A model generated the notes under the pieces. That model was given only the letters and a program-made list of their open reading frames with translations. It ran no database searches and was not told the origin of the DNA. The position numbers were made by a program, and so were the translations under genes. DNA of 64,000 bases from Ramlibacter tataouinensis (GTDB taxonomy: Bacteria; Pseudomonadota; Gammaproteobacteria; Burkholderiales; Burkholderiaceae_C). This document shows, in pieces, positions 1 to 12,000 of this stretch. Every line of letters starts with the position of its first letter. The first letter of the stretch is position 1. The stretch lies in NCBI RefSeq assembly GCF_027941915.1, contig NZ_CP116009.1:4402001-4466000 (forward strand). Reading direction: 5' to 3'.

Positions 1-207
1 CAGGTCGGCCTCGAGCACCCGCACGCCCTCGTGCAGTTCGTCGTAGGCCCGGCGGTTGTAGTGCCGCATCGGGTCGCCCGAAGGCGGCTCGATCTTGGTG
101 CAGGCGGCGCCCATGCGCCGGCAGCGCATCAGGGCTGCGGGCCCGGGCAGGTTGAGCGCGAGGCTGAGGATGCGGACCTGGGCGAGGGGGCGGGGCGGGG
201 GGCTCAT
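1..207 (-). CDS. CaiB/BaiF family CoA-transferase, N-terminal fragment
   Basis: Partial gene; the 5' end (69 codons, ATG start) is inside the window and the rest runs off the left edge. The N-terminus has the class III CoA-transferase pattern: a VRILSLALNLPGP opening, a short helix with MRCRRMGA, then KIEPPSGDPMR, matching the usual 'GA.V.KIEPP.GD..R' of CaiB/BaiF and alpha-methylacyl-CoA racemase proteins. These enzymes move CoA between carboxylic acids or racemise 2-methylacyl-CoAs. It starts 29 bp downstream of the pobA stop on the same strand, so co-transcription is likely. The substrate cannot be told from this fragment. Confidence 0.75.
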   Translation of the reverse strand, partial: MSPPPRPLAQVRILSLALNLPGPAALMRCRRMGAACTKIEPPSGDPMRHYNRRAYDELHEGVRVLEADL

Positions 208-236
208 GCCTGGGAGGCTAGCAGAGCCGCCGCGCC

Positions 237-1439
<1,203 letters not shown>

Positions 1440-1522
1440 TCAAGGGAACCGGCGCAGCTTAGGCCGGCGCGGGCGCCAGGGGCAGGGGGCGGGCCCCGCC
1501 TTTGTGCGATCATTGCCCGCGC

Positions 1523-1539
1523 TGCGCGATGATCGCGCA
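1523..1539. promoter_or_regulatory. Perfect palindrome between pobA and its regulator (candidate operator)
   Basis: TGCGCGAT-G-ATCGCGCA is a perfect 8-bp inverted repeat with a 1-bp centre, 19 bp upstream of the regulator start and about 95 bp upstream of pobA. A related half-site (TGCGATCATT) lies ~15 bp to the left. IclR-family activators bind such palindromes in divergent promoters; assignment to this regulator is an inference. Confidence 0.5.
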
Positions 1540-1557
1540 AACGTTCGACCCGCCGCC

Positions 1558-2313
1558 ATGATCGCCCACGCCGATTTCATCGAAGGCATGGCCAAGGGCA
1601 TGGCCGTGCTGGAGAGCTTCGACACCGAGCGCCAGCGCCTGAACGCCACGCTGGCGGCGCAGCGCGCCGGGCTGACGCGGGCCGCGGCGCGCCGCCACCT
1701 GCTGACCCTGGCCCACCTGGGCTACCTGGAGAGCGACGGCAGCTGGTTCTGGCTGGCCCCCAAGGTGCTGCGCTTTTCCGGCAGCTACCTGGCCTCGGCC
1801 CGCCTGCCGCGGGCGGTCCAGCCGACCCTGGACCGGCTGGCCGCGCGCACGGGCGAGGCCTTCTCGGTGGTCGTGCTCGACGGCGACCAGGTGGTGATCG
1901 TGGCGCGCAGCGGGCCGACCCGCCTGCTGGCCTATGGCCTGCACCTGGGCGCCCGGCTGCCGGCCCATGCCACCTCGACCGGACGGGTGCTGCTGGCGGC
2001 CAAGCGGCGGGCCGACTTCACCGACTGGCTCAAGGGGCGCGAGCTGCCGCGCCTGACGGCCCATACCGTGGTCGAGCCGAAGAAGCTGCGCCAGCTGATC
2101 GCGCAGGTGCGCGAGCAGGACTGGTGCGTGGCCAGCGAAGAGCACGAGCTGGGCGTGCACGCCGGGGCCGTGCCGCTGCGCAACCTGGAGGGCGTGGTGG
2201 TCGGTGCACTGAACGTGGTGACCCGGCGCGAGCGCGTGCTGCAGCCGGCGTTCGGGCGCGAGCTGCTGCCGCTGCTGCAGGAGGGGGCCCGGGAGGCGCG
2301 GCCGCTGGTCTGA
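1558..2313 (+). CDS. IclR-family regulator, likely controls pobA
   Basis: 251 residues from the ATG at 1558, the usual size for the family. Residues ~8-65 form the winged helix-turn-helix (MAKGMAVLESF, then LTRAAARRHLLTLAHLGYLE). Residues ~80-250 form the IclR effector domain, with HATSTGRVLLA and ASEEHELGVHAGAVPLRN, close to PcaR/PobR/PcaU regulators of aromatic degradation. It is divergent from pobA, so it probably activates pobA in response to 4-hydroxybenzoate. A longer open frame upstream overlaps pobA antisense and was not used. The effector and the name PobR are inferred from position; a PcaR-like role is the alternative. Confidence 0.85.
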   Translation: MIAHADFIEGMAKGMAVLESFDTERQRLNATLAAQRAGLTRAAARRHLLTLAHLGYLESDGSWFWLAPKVLRFSGSYLASARLPRAVQPTLDRLAARTGEAFSVVVLDGDQVVIVARSGPTRLLAYGLHLGARLPAHATSTGRVLLAAKRRADFTDWLKGRELPRLTAHTVVEPKKLRQLIAQVREQDWCVASEEHELGVHAGAVPLRNLEGVVVGALNVVTRRERVLQPAFGRELLPLLQEGAREARPLV

Positions 2314-2344
2314 CCTTCCTGCATATGCATACAACCAGAGATTC

Positions 2345-2365
2345 GTTGGGTTTTCATAACCCAAC
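2345..2365. promoter_or_regulatory. Inverted repeat upstream of the sulfate operon
   Basis: GTTGGGTT-N5-AACCCAAC, perfect 8-bp arms, 40 bp before the peroxiredoxin start and 31 bp after the regulator stop. It has no following T-run, so an operator is more likely than a terminator. Sulfate-uptake operons are normally controlled by CysB or Cbl; whether this is such a site cannot be decided here. Confidence 0.4.
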
Positions 2366-2404
2366 CACCAGAATTCAGCTTCCCCTTATGCGAACGGAGA
2401 AGCC

Positions 2405-3046
2405 ATGACGACGCTGCGACTGGGCGATACCGCCCCCGACTTCCAGCAGGACTCTACCGAGGGCCCGATTTCCTTCCACCAGTGGGCCGGCGATTCGTGG
2501 GTGGTGCTGTTCTCGCACCCGGCCGACTTCACGCCGGTGTGCACCACGGAACTCGGCAAGACCGCGGCGCTGCAGGGCGAATTCGCCAAGCGCGGCGCCA
2601 AGGCCATCGCGGTCAGCGTGGACCCGATCGACTCGCACCACGGCTGGGTCAAGGACATCAACGAGACCCAGAACTGCAGCGTCAACTTCCCGATCCTGGC
2701 CGACGCCGACCGCAAGGTGGCGACGCTGTACGACATGATCCACCCCAACTCGCTGGCCAACGCGACGGTGCGCAGCGTCTTCATCATCGACCCGAAGAAG
2801 ACCATCCGGGCCACCATCACGTACCCGGCCAGCACGGGCCGCAACTTCGACGAGATCCTGCGCGTGATCGACTCGTTGCAACTGACCGACAACCACAAGG
2901 TGGCCACGCCGGTGAACTGGCAGGACGGCGACGACGTCGTCATCGTCCCGAGCCTGCAGGACCCGGTCGAGATCGCCCAGCGCTTCCCCAAGGGCTACCG
3001 CACCGTCAAGCCCTACCTGCGCCTGACGCCGCAACCGAACCGCTGA
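2405..3046 (+). CDS. lsfA: 1-Cys peroxiredoxin (Prx6/LsfA type)
   Basis: 213 residues, the usual length for Prx6-type 1-Cys peroxiredoxins. The peroxidatic cysteine is Cys46 in DFTPVCTTE, and the long Prx6 C-terminal domain is present (VNWQDGDDVVIVPS...FPKGYRTVKPYLR). The enzyme reduces H2O2 and organic peroxides in the cytoplasm. In Pseudomonas and Burkholderiales, LsfA is induced by sulfate starvation and lies beside sulfur-uptake genes; here the sulfate-binding protein follows 57 bp later, which supports the symbol. An inverted repeat upstream may be its operator. Confidence 0.88.
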   Translation: MTTLRLGDTAPDFQQDSTEGPISFHQWAGDSWVVLFSHPADFTPVCTTELGKTAALQGEFAKRGAKAIAVSVDPIDSHHGWVKDINETQNCSVNFPILADADRKVATLYDMIHPNSLANATVRSVFIIDPKKTIRATITYPASTGRNFDEILRVIDSLQLTDNHKVATPVNWQDGDDVVIVPSLQDPVEIAQRFPKGYRTVKPYLRLTPQPNR

Positions 3047-3103
3047 TTTCCCGCTTTTTCCGCTTTCCCCGGGTCGCGCCTGCGGCCCAGCCTTTTCCTG
3101 ACC

Positions 3104-4096
3104 ATGAACACCATCAAGACTGCCGTGGCCGTGCTGGCCCTGGCGGCCAGCGGATTCGCTGCCGCCCAACAATCCCTGCTGAACGTCTCGTACGACGTGG
3201 CGCGCGAGTTCTACAAGGACATCAACGCCGCCTTCGTGCCCTTCTACAAGAAGCAGACCGGCAAGGACGTGAAGATCGAGCAGTCGCATGCCGGCTCCAG
3301 CGCCCAGGCGCGGGCCGTGGCCGACGGCCTGGATGCCGACGTGGTGACCATGAACACCACCACCGACATCGAGTTCCTGGCCGAGCGCGGCGTGGTGGCC
3401 AAGGACTGGGCCAAGCGCTTCCCCGACAACGCGGCGCCGACCACCTCGACCATGCTGTTCCTGGTGCGCGAAGGCAATCCGAAGGGCATCAAGGACTGGG
3501 ACGACCTGCTGCGCCCCGACGTCAAGACCATCGTGGTCAACCCCAAGACCGGCGGCAACGGCCGCTACGCCTACCTGGCCGCCTGGGGGTACGTGAAGAA
3601 GAAGGGCGGCAGCGACGCCCAGGCGCAGGAGTTCCTGTCCAAGATGTACAAGAACGTGCCGGTGCTGGCCCGCGGCGGCCGCGACGCCACCAGCGCCTTC
3701 CTGCAGCGCAACACCGGCGACGTGCTGATCACCTTCGAGTCGGAGGTCGAGTCGGTCAACCGCGAGTTCGGCAAGGGCAAGGTGGACGTGGTCTATCCGT
3801 CCATCAGCATCATCGCGGAGAACCCGGTAGCGGTGGTCGAGCGCACCGTCGCCAAGAAGGGCACGGCCGACCTGGCCAAGGCCTACCTGGACTTCCTGTA
3901 CACCGAGGAAGCGCAGGACATCGCGGCCAAGCACTCGATCCGCCCGCGCAACCAGAAGGTGCTGCAGAAGCACGCGCAGACGTTCAAGCCGATCAAGCTG
4001 TTCACCGTGCAGGAGCTGTTCGGCTCGCTGTCCGAGGCGCAGAAGGTCCACTTCAACGACGGTGGCCAGTTCGACAAGATCTACACGGTCCGGTAA
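3104..4096 (+). CDS. sbp: Periplasmic sulfate-binding protein
   Basis: 330 residues with a clear Sec signal peptide (MNTIKTAVAVLALAASGFAAAQQ). The mature part reads LLNVSYDVAREFYKDINAAF, then SHAGSSAQARAV and DVVTMNTTTDIEFLAERG, the standard Sbp/CysP sulfate/thiosulfate-binding fold. It captures sulfate in the periplasm and hands it to the CysTWA importer encoded next. Its TAA stop directly abuts the in-frame ATG of the following gene. Sbp and CysP cannot be firmly separated by eye. Confidence 0.92.
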   Translation: MNTIKTAVAVLALAASGFAAAQQSLLNVSYDVAREFYKDINAAFVPFYKKQTGKDVKIEQSHAGSSAQARAVADGLDADVVTMNTTTDIEFLAERGVVAKDWAKRFPDNAAPTTSTMLFLVREGNPKGIKDWDDLLRPDVKTIVVNPKTGGNGRYAYLAAWGYVKKKGGSDAQAQEFLSKMYKNVPVLARGGRDATSAFLQRNTGDVLITFESEVESVNREFGKGKVDVVYPSISIIAENPVAVVERTVAKKGTADLAKAYLDFLYTEEAQDIAAKHSIRPRNQKVLQKHAQTFKPIKLFTVQELFGSLSEAQKVHFNDGGQFDKIYTVR

Positions 4097-5044
4097 ATGC
4101 CCAACACAGCCATGACGGCGGCCGGCCGGCCGCTGCCTGGCCATGAGGGCGGAACCCGTCCCCGCGCCGGCGGGGATCCCGTGCTTCCGTCCTCCATGGC
4201 GAAGGCGGGCCGGGCTCGGGGCCGCAACCGCAAGGTCCTGCCCGGCTTCAACCTCACCCTCGGCTACACGCTCCTCTACCTGAGCCTGATCGTCCTGGTC
4301 CCGCTCTCGGCGCTGGTCCTCAAGACCTTCGGCATGAGCTGGGCGGCATTCTGGGACGCGGTGACCTCGCCGCGCGTGCTGGCCTCCTACCGCCTCACCT
4401 TCGGCGCGTCCTTCCTGGCCGCGGCCATCAACGTCGTGTTCGGCCTGCTGGTCGCCTGGGTGCTGGTGCGCTACTCGTTTCCCGGCAAGAAGATCGTCGA
4501 CGCCCTGGTCGACCTGCCGTTCGCGCTGCCGACCGCCGTGGCCGGCATCTCGCTGACGGCGCTGCTGGCCGGCAACGGCTGGATCGGGCAGTACCTGGAG
4601 CCGCTGGGCATCCAGCTGGCCTTCAACCCCAATGGCGTGGTGATCGCGCTGATCTTCATCGGCCTGCCGTTCGTGGTGCGTACCGTGCAACCGGTGCTGG
4701 AAGACACCGAGCGCGAGCTGGAGGAAGCCGCGATGTGCCTGGGCGCCACCCGCTGGCAGACCTTCAGCAAGGTGATCCTGCCGTCCATCCTGCCGGCGCT
4801 GCTGACCGGCTTCGCGATGGCGTTCGCGCGTGCGATCGGCGAGTACGGCTCGGTGATCTTCATCGCCGGCAACATGCCGATGGTGTCGGAGATCACGCCG
4901 CTGGTGATCATCGGCAAGCTGGAGCAGTACGACTACGCCGGCGCCACCGCCGTCGCCACCGTCATGCTGGTGATGTCGTTCGCGCTGCTGCTGGTGATCA
5001 ACGCGCTCCAAGCCTGGCAGCGCAAGCGGGCAGGGGGGCAGTGA
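4097..5044 (+). CDS. cysT: Sulfate ABC transporter permease CysT (CysU)
   Basis: Inner-membrane permease with about six membrane segments; it pairs with CysW. Family features are [30 protein letters not shown] and the EAA loop [15 protein letters not shown], followed by [12 protein letters not shown]. From the ATG abutting sbp the protein is 315 residues, but the first ~33 have no family character and are read through a small palindromic repeat (4159-4176). The ATG at 4196 would give a more typical 282 residues. Neither start has a strong ribosome-binding site. Confidence 0.9.
   Translation: MPNTAMTAAGRPLPGHEGGTRPRAGGDPVLPSSMAKAGRARGRNRKVLPGFNLTLGYTLLYLSLIVLVPLSALVLKTFGMSWAAFWDAVTSPRVLASYRLTFGASFLAAAINVVFGLLVAWVLVRYSFPGKKIVDALVDLPFALPTAVAGISLTALLAGNGWIGQYLEPLGIQLAFNPNGVVIALIFIGLPFVVRTVQPVLEDTERELEEAAMCLGATRWQTFSKVILPSILPALLTGFAMAFARAIGEYGSVIFIAGNMPMVSEITPLVIIGKLEQYDYAGATAVATVMLVMSFALLLVINALQAWQRKRAGGQ
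4159..4176. repeat. Short palindromic repeat between sbp and cysT
   Basis: TCCCCGC-GCCG-GCGGGGA, perfect 7-bp arms. It resembles the dispersed 'CCCGC...GCGGG' intergenic elements common in Burkholderiales; a related copy lies near 47896. It falls inside the long version of cysT but upstream of the alternative ATG at 4196. Confidence 0.5.
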
Positions 5045-5045
5045 C

Positions 5046-5927
5046 ATGACGGCCCTCACCAACCGCCGAGTCATCACCACCGAAGCGCCGTGGGTGCGCT
5101 ACGCCCTGATCGGCACCGCGCTGGCCTTCGTGGTCCTGTTCCTGGTGCTGCCGCTGGCCGCCGTCTTCACCGAGGCGCTGCGCAAGGGCTGGGGCGCGTA
5201 CCTGGAGGGCCTCAAGGAGCCCGCGGCCTGGTCGGCGATCCGCCTGACCCTGATCACGGCCGCCATCGCCGTGCCGCTGAACCTGGTGTTCGGCGTCGCC
5301 GCCGCCTGGTGCATCGCCAAGTACGAGTTCCGCGGCAAGGCCTTCCTGACCACGCTGGTGGACCTGCCGTTCTCGGTGTCGCCGGTGGTGGCCGGCCTGA
5401 CGTACGTGCTGGTGTTCGGCGCCCAGGGGTGGCTCGGCCCCTGGCTGGCCGAGCACGGCATCAAGGTCATCTTCGCGGTGCCGGGCATCGTGCTGGCGAC
5501 CGTGTTCGTCACCTTCCCGTTCATCGCCCGCGAACTGATCCCGCTGATGCAGGCGCAGGGCAACGAGGAGGAGCAGGCCGCCATCGTGCTGGGCGCCAAC
5601 GGCTGGCAGACCTTCTGGCACGTCACCCTGCCCAACATCAAGTGGGGCCTGATCTACGGCGTGATCCTGTGCAACGCGCGCGCCATGGGCGAGTTCGGCG
5701 CGGTGTCGGTGGTGTCCGGCCACATCCGCGGCCAGACCAACACCATGCCGCTGCACGTGGAGATCCTCTACAACGAGTACCAGTCGGTGGCCGCGTTCTC
5801 GGTGGCCTCGCTGCTGGCGCTGCTGGCGCTGGTCACGCTGGTGATCAAGAGCGTCGCCGAGTGGCGGCAGGAGCGGCTGCTCAAGGCCATCGCCGAGCTG
5901 CCGCCGGAACGGCCGGTCGCGGCATGA
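5046..5927 (+). CDS. cysW: Sulfate ABC transporter permease CysW
   Basis: 293 residues, starting 1 bp after the cysT stop. The second membrane subunit of the sulfate/thiosulfate importer. Visible are the first membrane segment ([21 protein letters not shown]), [13 protein letters not shown], the permease EAA-like loop [29 protein letters not shown], and [31 protein letters not shown], which is characteristic of CysW. The C-terminal tail is cytoplasmic and rich in Arg and Glu. The tight spacing indicates one polycistronic message. Confidence 0.93.
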   Translation: MTALTNRRVITTEAPWVRYALIGTALAFVVLFLVLPLAAVFTEALRKGWGAYLEGLKEPAAWSAIRLTLITAAIAVPLNLVFGVAAAWCIAKYEFRGKAFLTTLVDLPFSVSPVVAGLTYVLVFGAQGWLGPWLAEHGIKVIFAVPGIVLATVFVTFPFIARELIPLMQAQGNEEEQAAIVLGANGWQTFWHVTLPNIKWGLIYGVILCNARAMGEFGAVSVVSGHIRGQTNTMPLHVEILYNEYQSVAAFSVASLLALLALVTLVIKSVAEWRQERLLKAIAELPPERPVAA

Positions 5928-5943
5928 AACAGGGCAGAAAGAC

Positions 5944-7038
<1,095 letters not shown>

Positions 7039-7075
7039 ACCTGCGGGCCTGGCGCCCGCTTTCAGGAGAAGAGTC

Positions 7076-7609
7076 GTGTTCGAGTGGATGTTCGCGGCGC
7101 CGCGCCGCACCCTGGCCCTGGTGTTCGCCGCGTGCGTCGCCATGCTGGCCTTCGCCCTGTACCTGCAGCACGTGGTCGGGCTGGATCCCTGCCCGATGTG
7201 CATCGTGCAGCGCTACGCGCTGATCGGCGTGGCGGTGTTCGCGGGCCTCGGGGCGGCGATCCCGCGCCGCGCCGGCTGGATCATCGCCAGCGTGCTGGGG
7301 CTGGCGTCGGCCGGCTTCGGCGCCTTCGTCGCCGCGCGCCAGAGCTGGCTGCAGTGGTACCCGCCGGAGATCGTCTCGTGCGGCCGCGACTTCTACGGGA
7401 TGATCGAGACCTTCCCGCTCAAGCGGGCCGTCCCCATGATCTTCCGCGGCAGCGGCGACTGCACCAAGATCGACTGGACCTTCCTGGGCGGCTCCATCGC
7501 CAACTGGTCTTTTCTCGCGTTCTGCGGCTTCGTGGTCGCCTTTCTCGTGGTGCTCTGCACCACGCTTGCAAGGCGGCGCGGCGCCGCGCACCCGAGCGCG
7601 ACCGCTTAG
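7076..7609 (+). CDS. dsbB: Disulfide bond formation protein DsbB
   Basis: 177 residues from a GTG start preceded by AGGAGAAGA. Integral membrane protein that reoxidises DsbA and passes electrons to quinone. It has four hydrophobic segments. The first redox pair is Cys39-Cys42 in DPCPMC with the conserved QRYALI after it; the second periplasmic pair is Cys102 and Cys129. Position after the sulfate genes on the same strand suggests possible read-through, but a functional link is only an inference. Confidence 0.93.
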   Translation: MFEWMFAAPRRTLALVFAACVAMLAFALYLQHVVGLDPCPMCIVQRYALIGVAVFAGLGAAIPRRAGWIIASVLGLASAGFGAFVAARQSWLQWYPPEIVSCGRDFYGMIETFPLKRAVPMIFRGSGDCTKIDWTFLGGSIANWSFLAFCGFVVAFLVVLCTTLARRRGAAHPSATA

Positions 7610-7621
7610 TCGTTTCACGAA

Positions 7622-7661
7622 CCCCCTCTCCCCAACCCTCTCCCCCGAAGGGGAGAGGGGG
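7622..7661. terminator. Palindromic repeat between convergent dsbB and argA
   Basis: CCCCCTCTCCCC (7622-7633) pairs perfectly with GGGGAGAGGGGG (7650-7661). An inner CCCTCTCCCC copy can pair with the same right arm, giving two alternative stems. This is a dispersed proteobacterial repeat type. It sits between converging genes, where it may act as a bidirectional terminator; there is no T-run. Confidence 0.55.
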
Positions 7662-7690
7662 CGGAGCCTTGAGGATCAAGCGGTGCGGCC

Positions 7691-9040
7691 TCAGGCCAGC
7701 TTCTTCACGAACACCATCGAGCGCCGGTCCCAGTTGTACTTGCGCTTGCGGGCTTCGGGCAGCCACTCGGGCTCGACCTGGACGAAGCCGCGCTTGAGGA
7801 ACCAGTGCATGGTGCGGGTGGTGAGCACGAAGATGCTCTCCAGGCCCATGGCGCGGGCGCGCTGCTCGATGCGCTTCAAGATCTTCTCGCCGTCGCCCTG
7901 GCCCTGGCTTTGCGGCGACACCGTCAGCGCCGCCATCTCGCCGGTCTTGGCCTCGGGGTAGGGGTACAGCGCCGCGCACGCGAAGATCACGCCGTCGTGC
8001 TCGATCAGGCTGTAGTTGGCGATGTCGCGCTCGATCTCGTTGCGCTCGCGGCGCACCAGGGTGCCGTCGCGCTCGAACGGTTCGATCAGCTGCAGGATGC
8101 CGCCGACGTCGTCGGCCGTGGCCTCGCGCAGGCTCTCCAGCTTCTCGTCGATCACCATGGTGCCGATGCCGTCGTGCACGTAGATCTCCAGCAGCAGCGA
8201 GCCGTCCAGCGCGAACGGGATGATGTGGCTGCGCTCCACGCCGGCCTTGCAGGCCTTGACGCAGTGCTGCAGGTAGAACGCGGTGTCGGTCGGCTGCTGC
8301 GGGTTCGGCAGCGCGGCCAGCAGCTGCTCGGCGGCGGCCAGCGGCAGCTCGGTGTCGATCGGGTTGTCCTCGGCCTGCGGCTCGTCCGGGCGGATGCGGA
8401 TGCCCGGGATCTCGGTCAGGAACAGCAGCTTGTCGGCCTGCAGCGCGATCGCCACGCTGGTGGCGACTTCCTCCATGTTCAGGTTGAAGGCCTCGCCGGT
8501 CAGCGAAAAGCCGAACGGCGAGATCAGCACCAGCGCGCCGTGGTCGAGCGAGCGGTGGATGCCGGCGACGTCGACCTTGCGCACCAGCCCGGTGTGCTGG
8601 AAGTCGACCCCGTCGACGATGCCCACCGGCCGCGCCGTGATGAAGTTGCCCGAGATCACCCGCACGGTGGCGCCCGCCATCGGCGTGTTGGGCAGGCCCA
8701 TGCTGAAGGCCGCCTCGATCTCGTAGCGCAGCTGGCCGGCGGCCTCCTGGGCGCAGTCGAGCGCCACGCCGTCGGTGATGCGCATGCCGTGCGAATAGCG
8801 CGCCGCGTGGCCCTTGGCCTTGAGCTGCTCGTTGACCTGGGGCCGGAAGCCGTGCACCAGCACCAGCCGCACGCCCATGCTCTGGATCAGCGCCAGGTCC
8901 TGGGCGATCGCCTGCAGCTTGCCCGAGGCGATCGCCTCGCCCGCGATGCCGACCACGAAGGTCTTGCCGCGGTGCATGTGGATGTAGGGCGCCACCGAGC
9001 GGAACCAGGGCACGAAGGTGAAATTGAAGACGGTGGACAT
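7691..9040 (-). CDS. argA: Amino-acid N-acetyltransferase (N-acetylglutamate synthase)
   Basis: 449 residues, usual for the classical bifunctional-fold ArgA. It acetylates glutamate with acetyl-CoA, the first step of arginine biosynthesis. The N-terminal ~290 residues are an amino-acid-kinase-like domain (FVVGIAGEAIASGKLQAIAQDLALIQSMGVRLVLVHG...). The C-terminal ~150 residues are a GNAT domain with the acetyl-CoA loop VSPQSQGQGDGEKILKRIEQRARAMG. Start at the ATG of MSTVFNFTFVPWFRSVAPYI, typical of the family. It is divergent from hrpA with only ~14 bp between the starts. Confidence 0.93.
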   Translation of the reverse strand: MSTVFNFTFVPWFRSVAPYIHMHRGKTFVVGIAGEAIASGKLQAIAQDLALIQSMGVRLVLVHGFRPQVNEQLKAKGHAARYSHGMRITDGVALDCAQEAAGQLRYEIEAAFSMGLPNTPMAGATVRVISGNFITARPVGIVDGVDFQHTGLVRKVDVAGIHRSLDHGALVLISPFGFSLTGEAFNLNMEEVATSVAIALQADKLLFLTEIPGIRIRPDEPQAEDNPIDTELPLAAAEQLLAALPNPQQPTDTAFYLQHCVKACKAGVERSHIIPFALDGSLLLEIYVHDGIGTMVIDEKLESLREATADDVGGILQLIEPFERDGTLVRRERNEIERDIANYSLIEHDGVIFACAALYPYPEAKTGEMAALTVSPQSQGQGDGEKILKRIEQRARAMGLESIFVLTTRTMHWFLKRGFVQVEPEWLPEARKRKYNWDRRSMVFVKKLA

Positions 9041-9054
9041 CGGCTGGCGGGCGG

Positions 9055-12000
9055 ATGGACGCAGGGCGGGAAAGTGTACGGTACGCGCGCCGCCTGATAA
9101 TCACGGGCTTTGCGCCGCCGCGCGCCGCCCCTGTCTTGCCCGCTCCCCGCATCACCTTCCCCGAATCGCTGCCGGTCTCCGGCAAGCGCGACGAGATCGC
9201 GCAGGCCATGGCGCAGCACCAGGTGGTGATCGTCTGCGGCGAGACCGGCTCGGGCAAGACCACCCAGCTGCCCAAGATCGCGCTGGCGATGGGCCGCGGC
9301 CGGCTCAACGCCAGGCCGGGCGAGCGGGGCCGGCTGATCGGCCACACCCAGCCGCGCCGGATCGCCGCTTCCAGCGTCGCCAAGCGCATCGCCGAGGAAC
9401 TGGAGACGCCGCTGGGCGAGGTGGTCGGCTTCAAGGTCCGGTTTCACGACCGGCTGTCGCGCGACGCCTCGGTCAAGCTGATGACCGACGGCATCCTGCT
9501 GGCGGAGACCCAGACCGACCCGCTGCTGTCGGCCTACGACACGCTGATCATCGACGAGGCCCACGAGCGCAGCCTCAACATCGACTTCCTGCTCGGCTAC
9601 CTCAAGCAGCTGCTGCCGCGCCGGCCCGACCTGAAGGTGGTGGTGACCTCGGCCACCATCGACGCCGAGCGCTTCGCCGAGCACTTCGCCTCCGCCCAGG
9701 GCAAGGCGCCGGTGATCTACGTCTCCGGCCGCATGTACCCGGTGGAGCAGCGCTACCGGCCGTTCGAGGAGACCCGCGAGTACGGGCTGGACGAGGCGAT
9801 CGCCGATGCCGTCGACGAGCTTTGGCAGGGGAACGCCGCGGGCGACATCCTCGTCTTCCTGCCCGGCGAGCGCGAGATCCGCGAGGCCGCCGACCACCTG
9901 CGCAAGCACCTGTCGCACAGCCCGCTGACGCGCACGGCCGAAGTGCTGCCGCTGTTCTCGCGCCTGTCGCAGGCCGAGCAGGACCGCATCTTCGAGCCGC
10001 ACGCCGGGCGGCGCATCGTGCTGGCGACCAACGTGGCCGAGACCTCGCTCACCGTGCCGGGCATCCGCTACGTGGTCGACGCCGGCACCGCGCGCGTCAA
10101 GCGCTACAGCTACCGCAGCAAGGTGGAGCAGTTGCTGGTGGAACCCATTAGCCAGGCGGCCGCCAACCAGCGCGCCGGCCGCTGCGGCCGGGTGGCCAAC
10201 GGCATCTGCATCCGGCTGTACGACGAGCCCGGTTTCCAGTCGCGGCCGCGCTTCACCGACCCGGAGATCCTGCGCTCGTCGCTGGCCGGCGTGATCCTGC
10301 GCATGAAGTCGCTGCACCTGGGCAACGTCGAGGAGTTCCCGTTCATCGAGCCGCCGCCGCGGCGCGCCATCACCGACGGCTATCAGCTGCTCAATGAGCT
10401 CGGCGCGGTCGACGATGCCAACGAGCTGACGCCGGTCGGCGGCGAGCTGGCGCGCCTGCCGCTGGACCCGCGCGTGGGCCGCATGATCATCGAGGCGCGC
10501 GGGCGCGGCGCGCTGGCCGAGGTGCTGGTGATCGCCTCGGCGCTGTCGGTGCAGGACGTGCGCGACCGCCCGCTGGAGCTGCAGGCCCAGGCCGACCAGC
10601 AGCACGCCAAGTTCGACGACGAGAAGAGCGAGTTCTCGGGCTACCTGCGGCTGTGGGAGTGGATCCATGCGGCGCGCGGCGGCGGGCCCGACGCGGCCCA
10701 CAAGCTGTCCAACCGCCAGTACGAATCGCTGCTGCGCCAGAACTTCATCAACGTGCGCCGGGTGCGCGAGTGGAAGGACATCCACACGCAGCTGCACACG
10801 GTGGTGGCCGAGCACAAGTGGCGCCTGAACACCCAGCCGGCCGGCTACGAGGCGCTGCACAAGTCCATGCTGGCCGGCCTGCTGGGCAACATCGGCTGGA
10901 AGATGGAGGAGGGCGGCCCCAACCCGTCCACCGGCGCGCGGCCCGGCGGCGGCGGTTCGTCCGAGTACCTGGGGGCGCGCGGCATCAAGTTCCACCGCCA
11001 TCCCGGCGCCCACCTGAAGAAGCGCCCCGGCCGCTGGATCGTCTGCGCCGAGCTGGTTGAGACCACGCGCCTGTTCGGCCGCGGCATCGCCAACATCGAG
11101 CCGCAGTGGATCGAGGACGTCGCCGGCCACCTGCTGAAGAAGCAGCTGCTCGATCCGCACTGGGAGCGCAAGGCGGCCGACGTCATCGCCTTCGAGCGCG
11201 CCACGCTGTACGGCCTGGTGGTCTACAGCGGCCGCCGGGCGTCGTTCGCGCGGGTCGACCAGCAGGGTGCGCGCGAGATCTTCATCCGCGAGGCGCTGGT
11301 CGGCGGCCAGTGGGAGACCCGCCTGCCGTTCCTGGCCGCCAACCAGAAGCTGGTGCGCCAGGTGCAGGAGCTGGAGCACAAGTCGCGGCGGCAGGACGTG
11401 CTGGTGGACGAGGAGCTGATCTACGCCTTCTACGACCAGCAGTTGCCGGCCGACGTCTACAACGGCGCCAGCTTCGAGGCCTGGTACCGCGTGGAAAGCC
11501 GCGCCAACCCGAAGCTGCTGCACCTGTCGCGCGAGGAGCTGATGCGGCACGAGGCGGCCGGCATCACCACCGACGCCTTTCCCAAGGTGATCCGCCTCGG
11601 CGGCGTGGACTGCGCCGCCGCCTACCTGCACGAGCCGGGCGACGCGCGCGACGGGCTGACGGTGACCGTGCCGCTGTTCGTGCTGAACCAGGTGAGCGAG
11701 GAGCGGGCCGAGTGGCTGGTGCCCGGCATGCTCAAGGACAAGCTGCAGGCGCTGCTGAAGAGCCTGCCGCAGAAGCCGCGCTCGCGCTTCGTGCCGCTGC
11801 CCGAGTCGGCGGCGAAGCTGGCGGCCGAATTGACCGCACCCGAACGCTGGGCCGTGGGCTCGCTGCAGGATGCGCTGCTGAAGCTGGTGCGCGAGCGCAC
11901 CTCGCTCGACGTGAAGCGCACCGACTTCAAGCTGGACATGGTGCCGGCGCACCTGTTCATGAACCTGCGCGTGGTCGACGAACACGGCCGCCAGCTCGGC

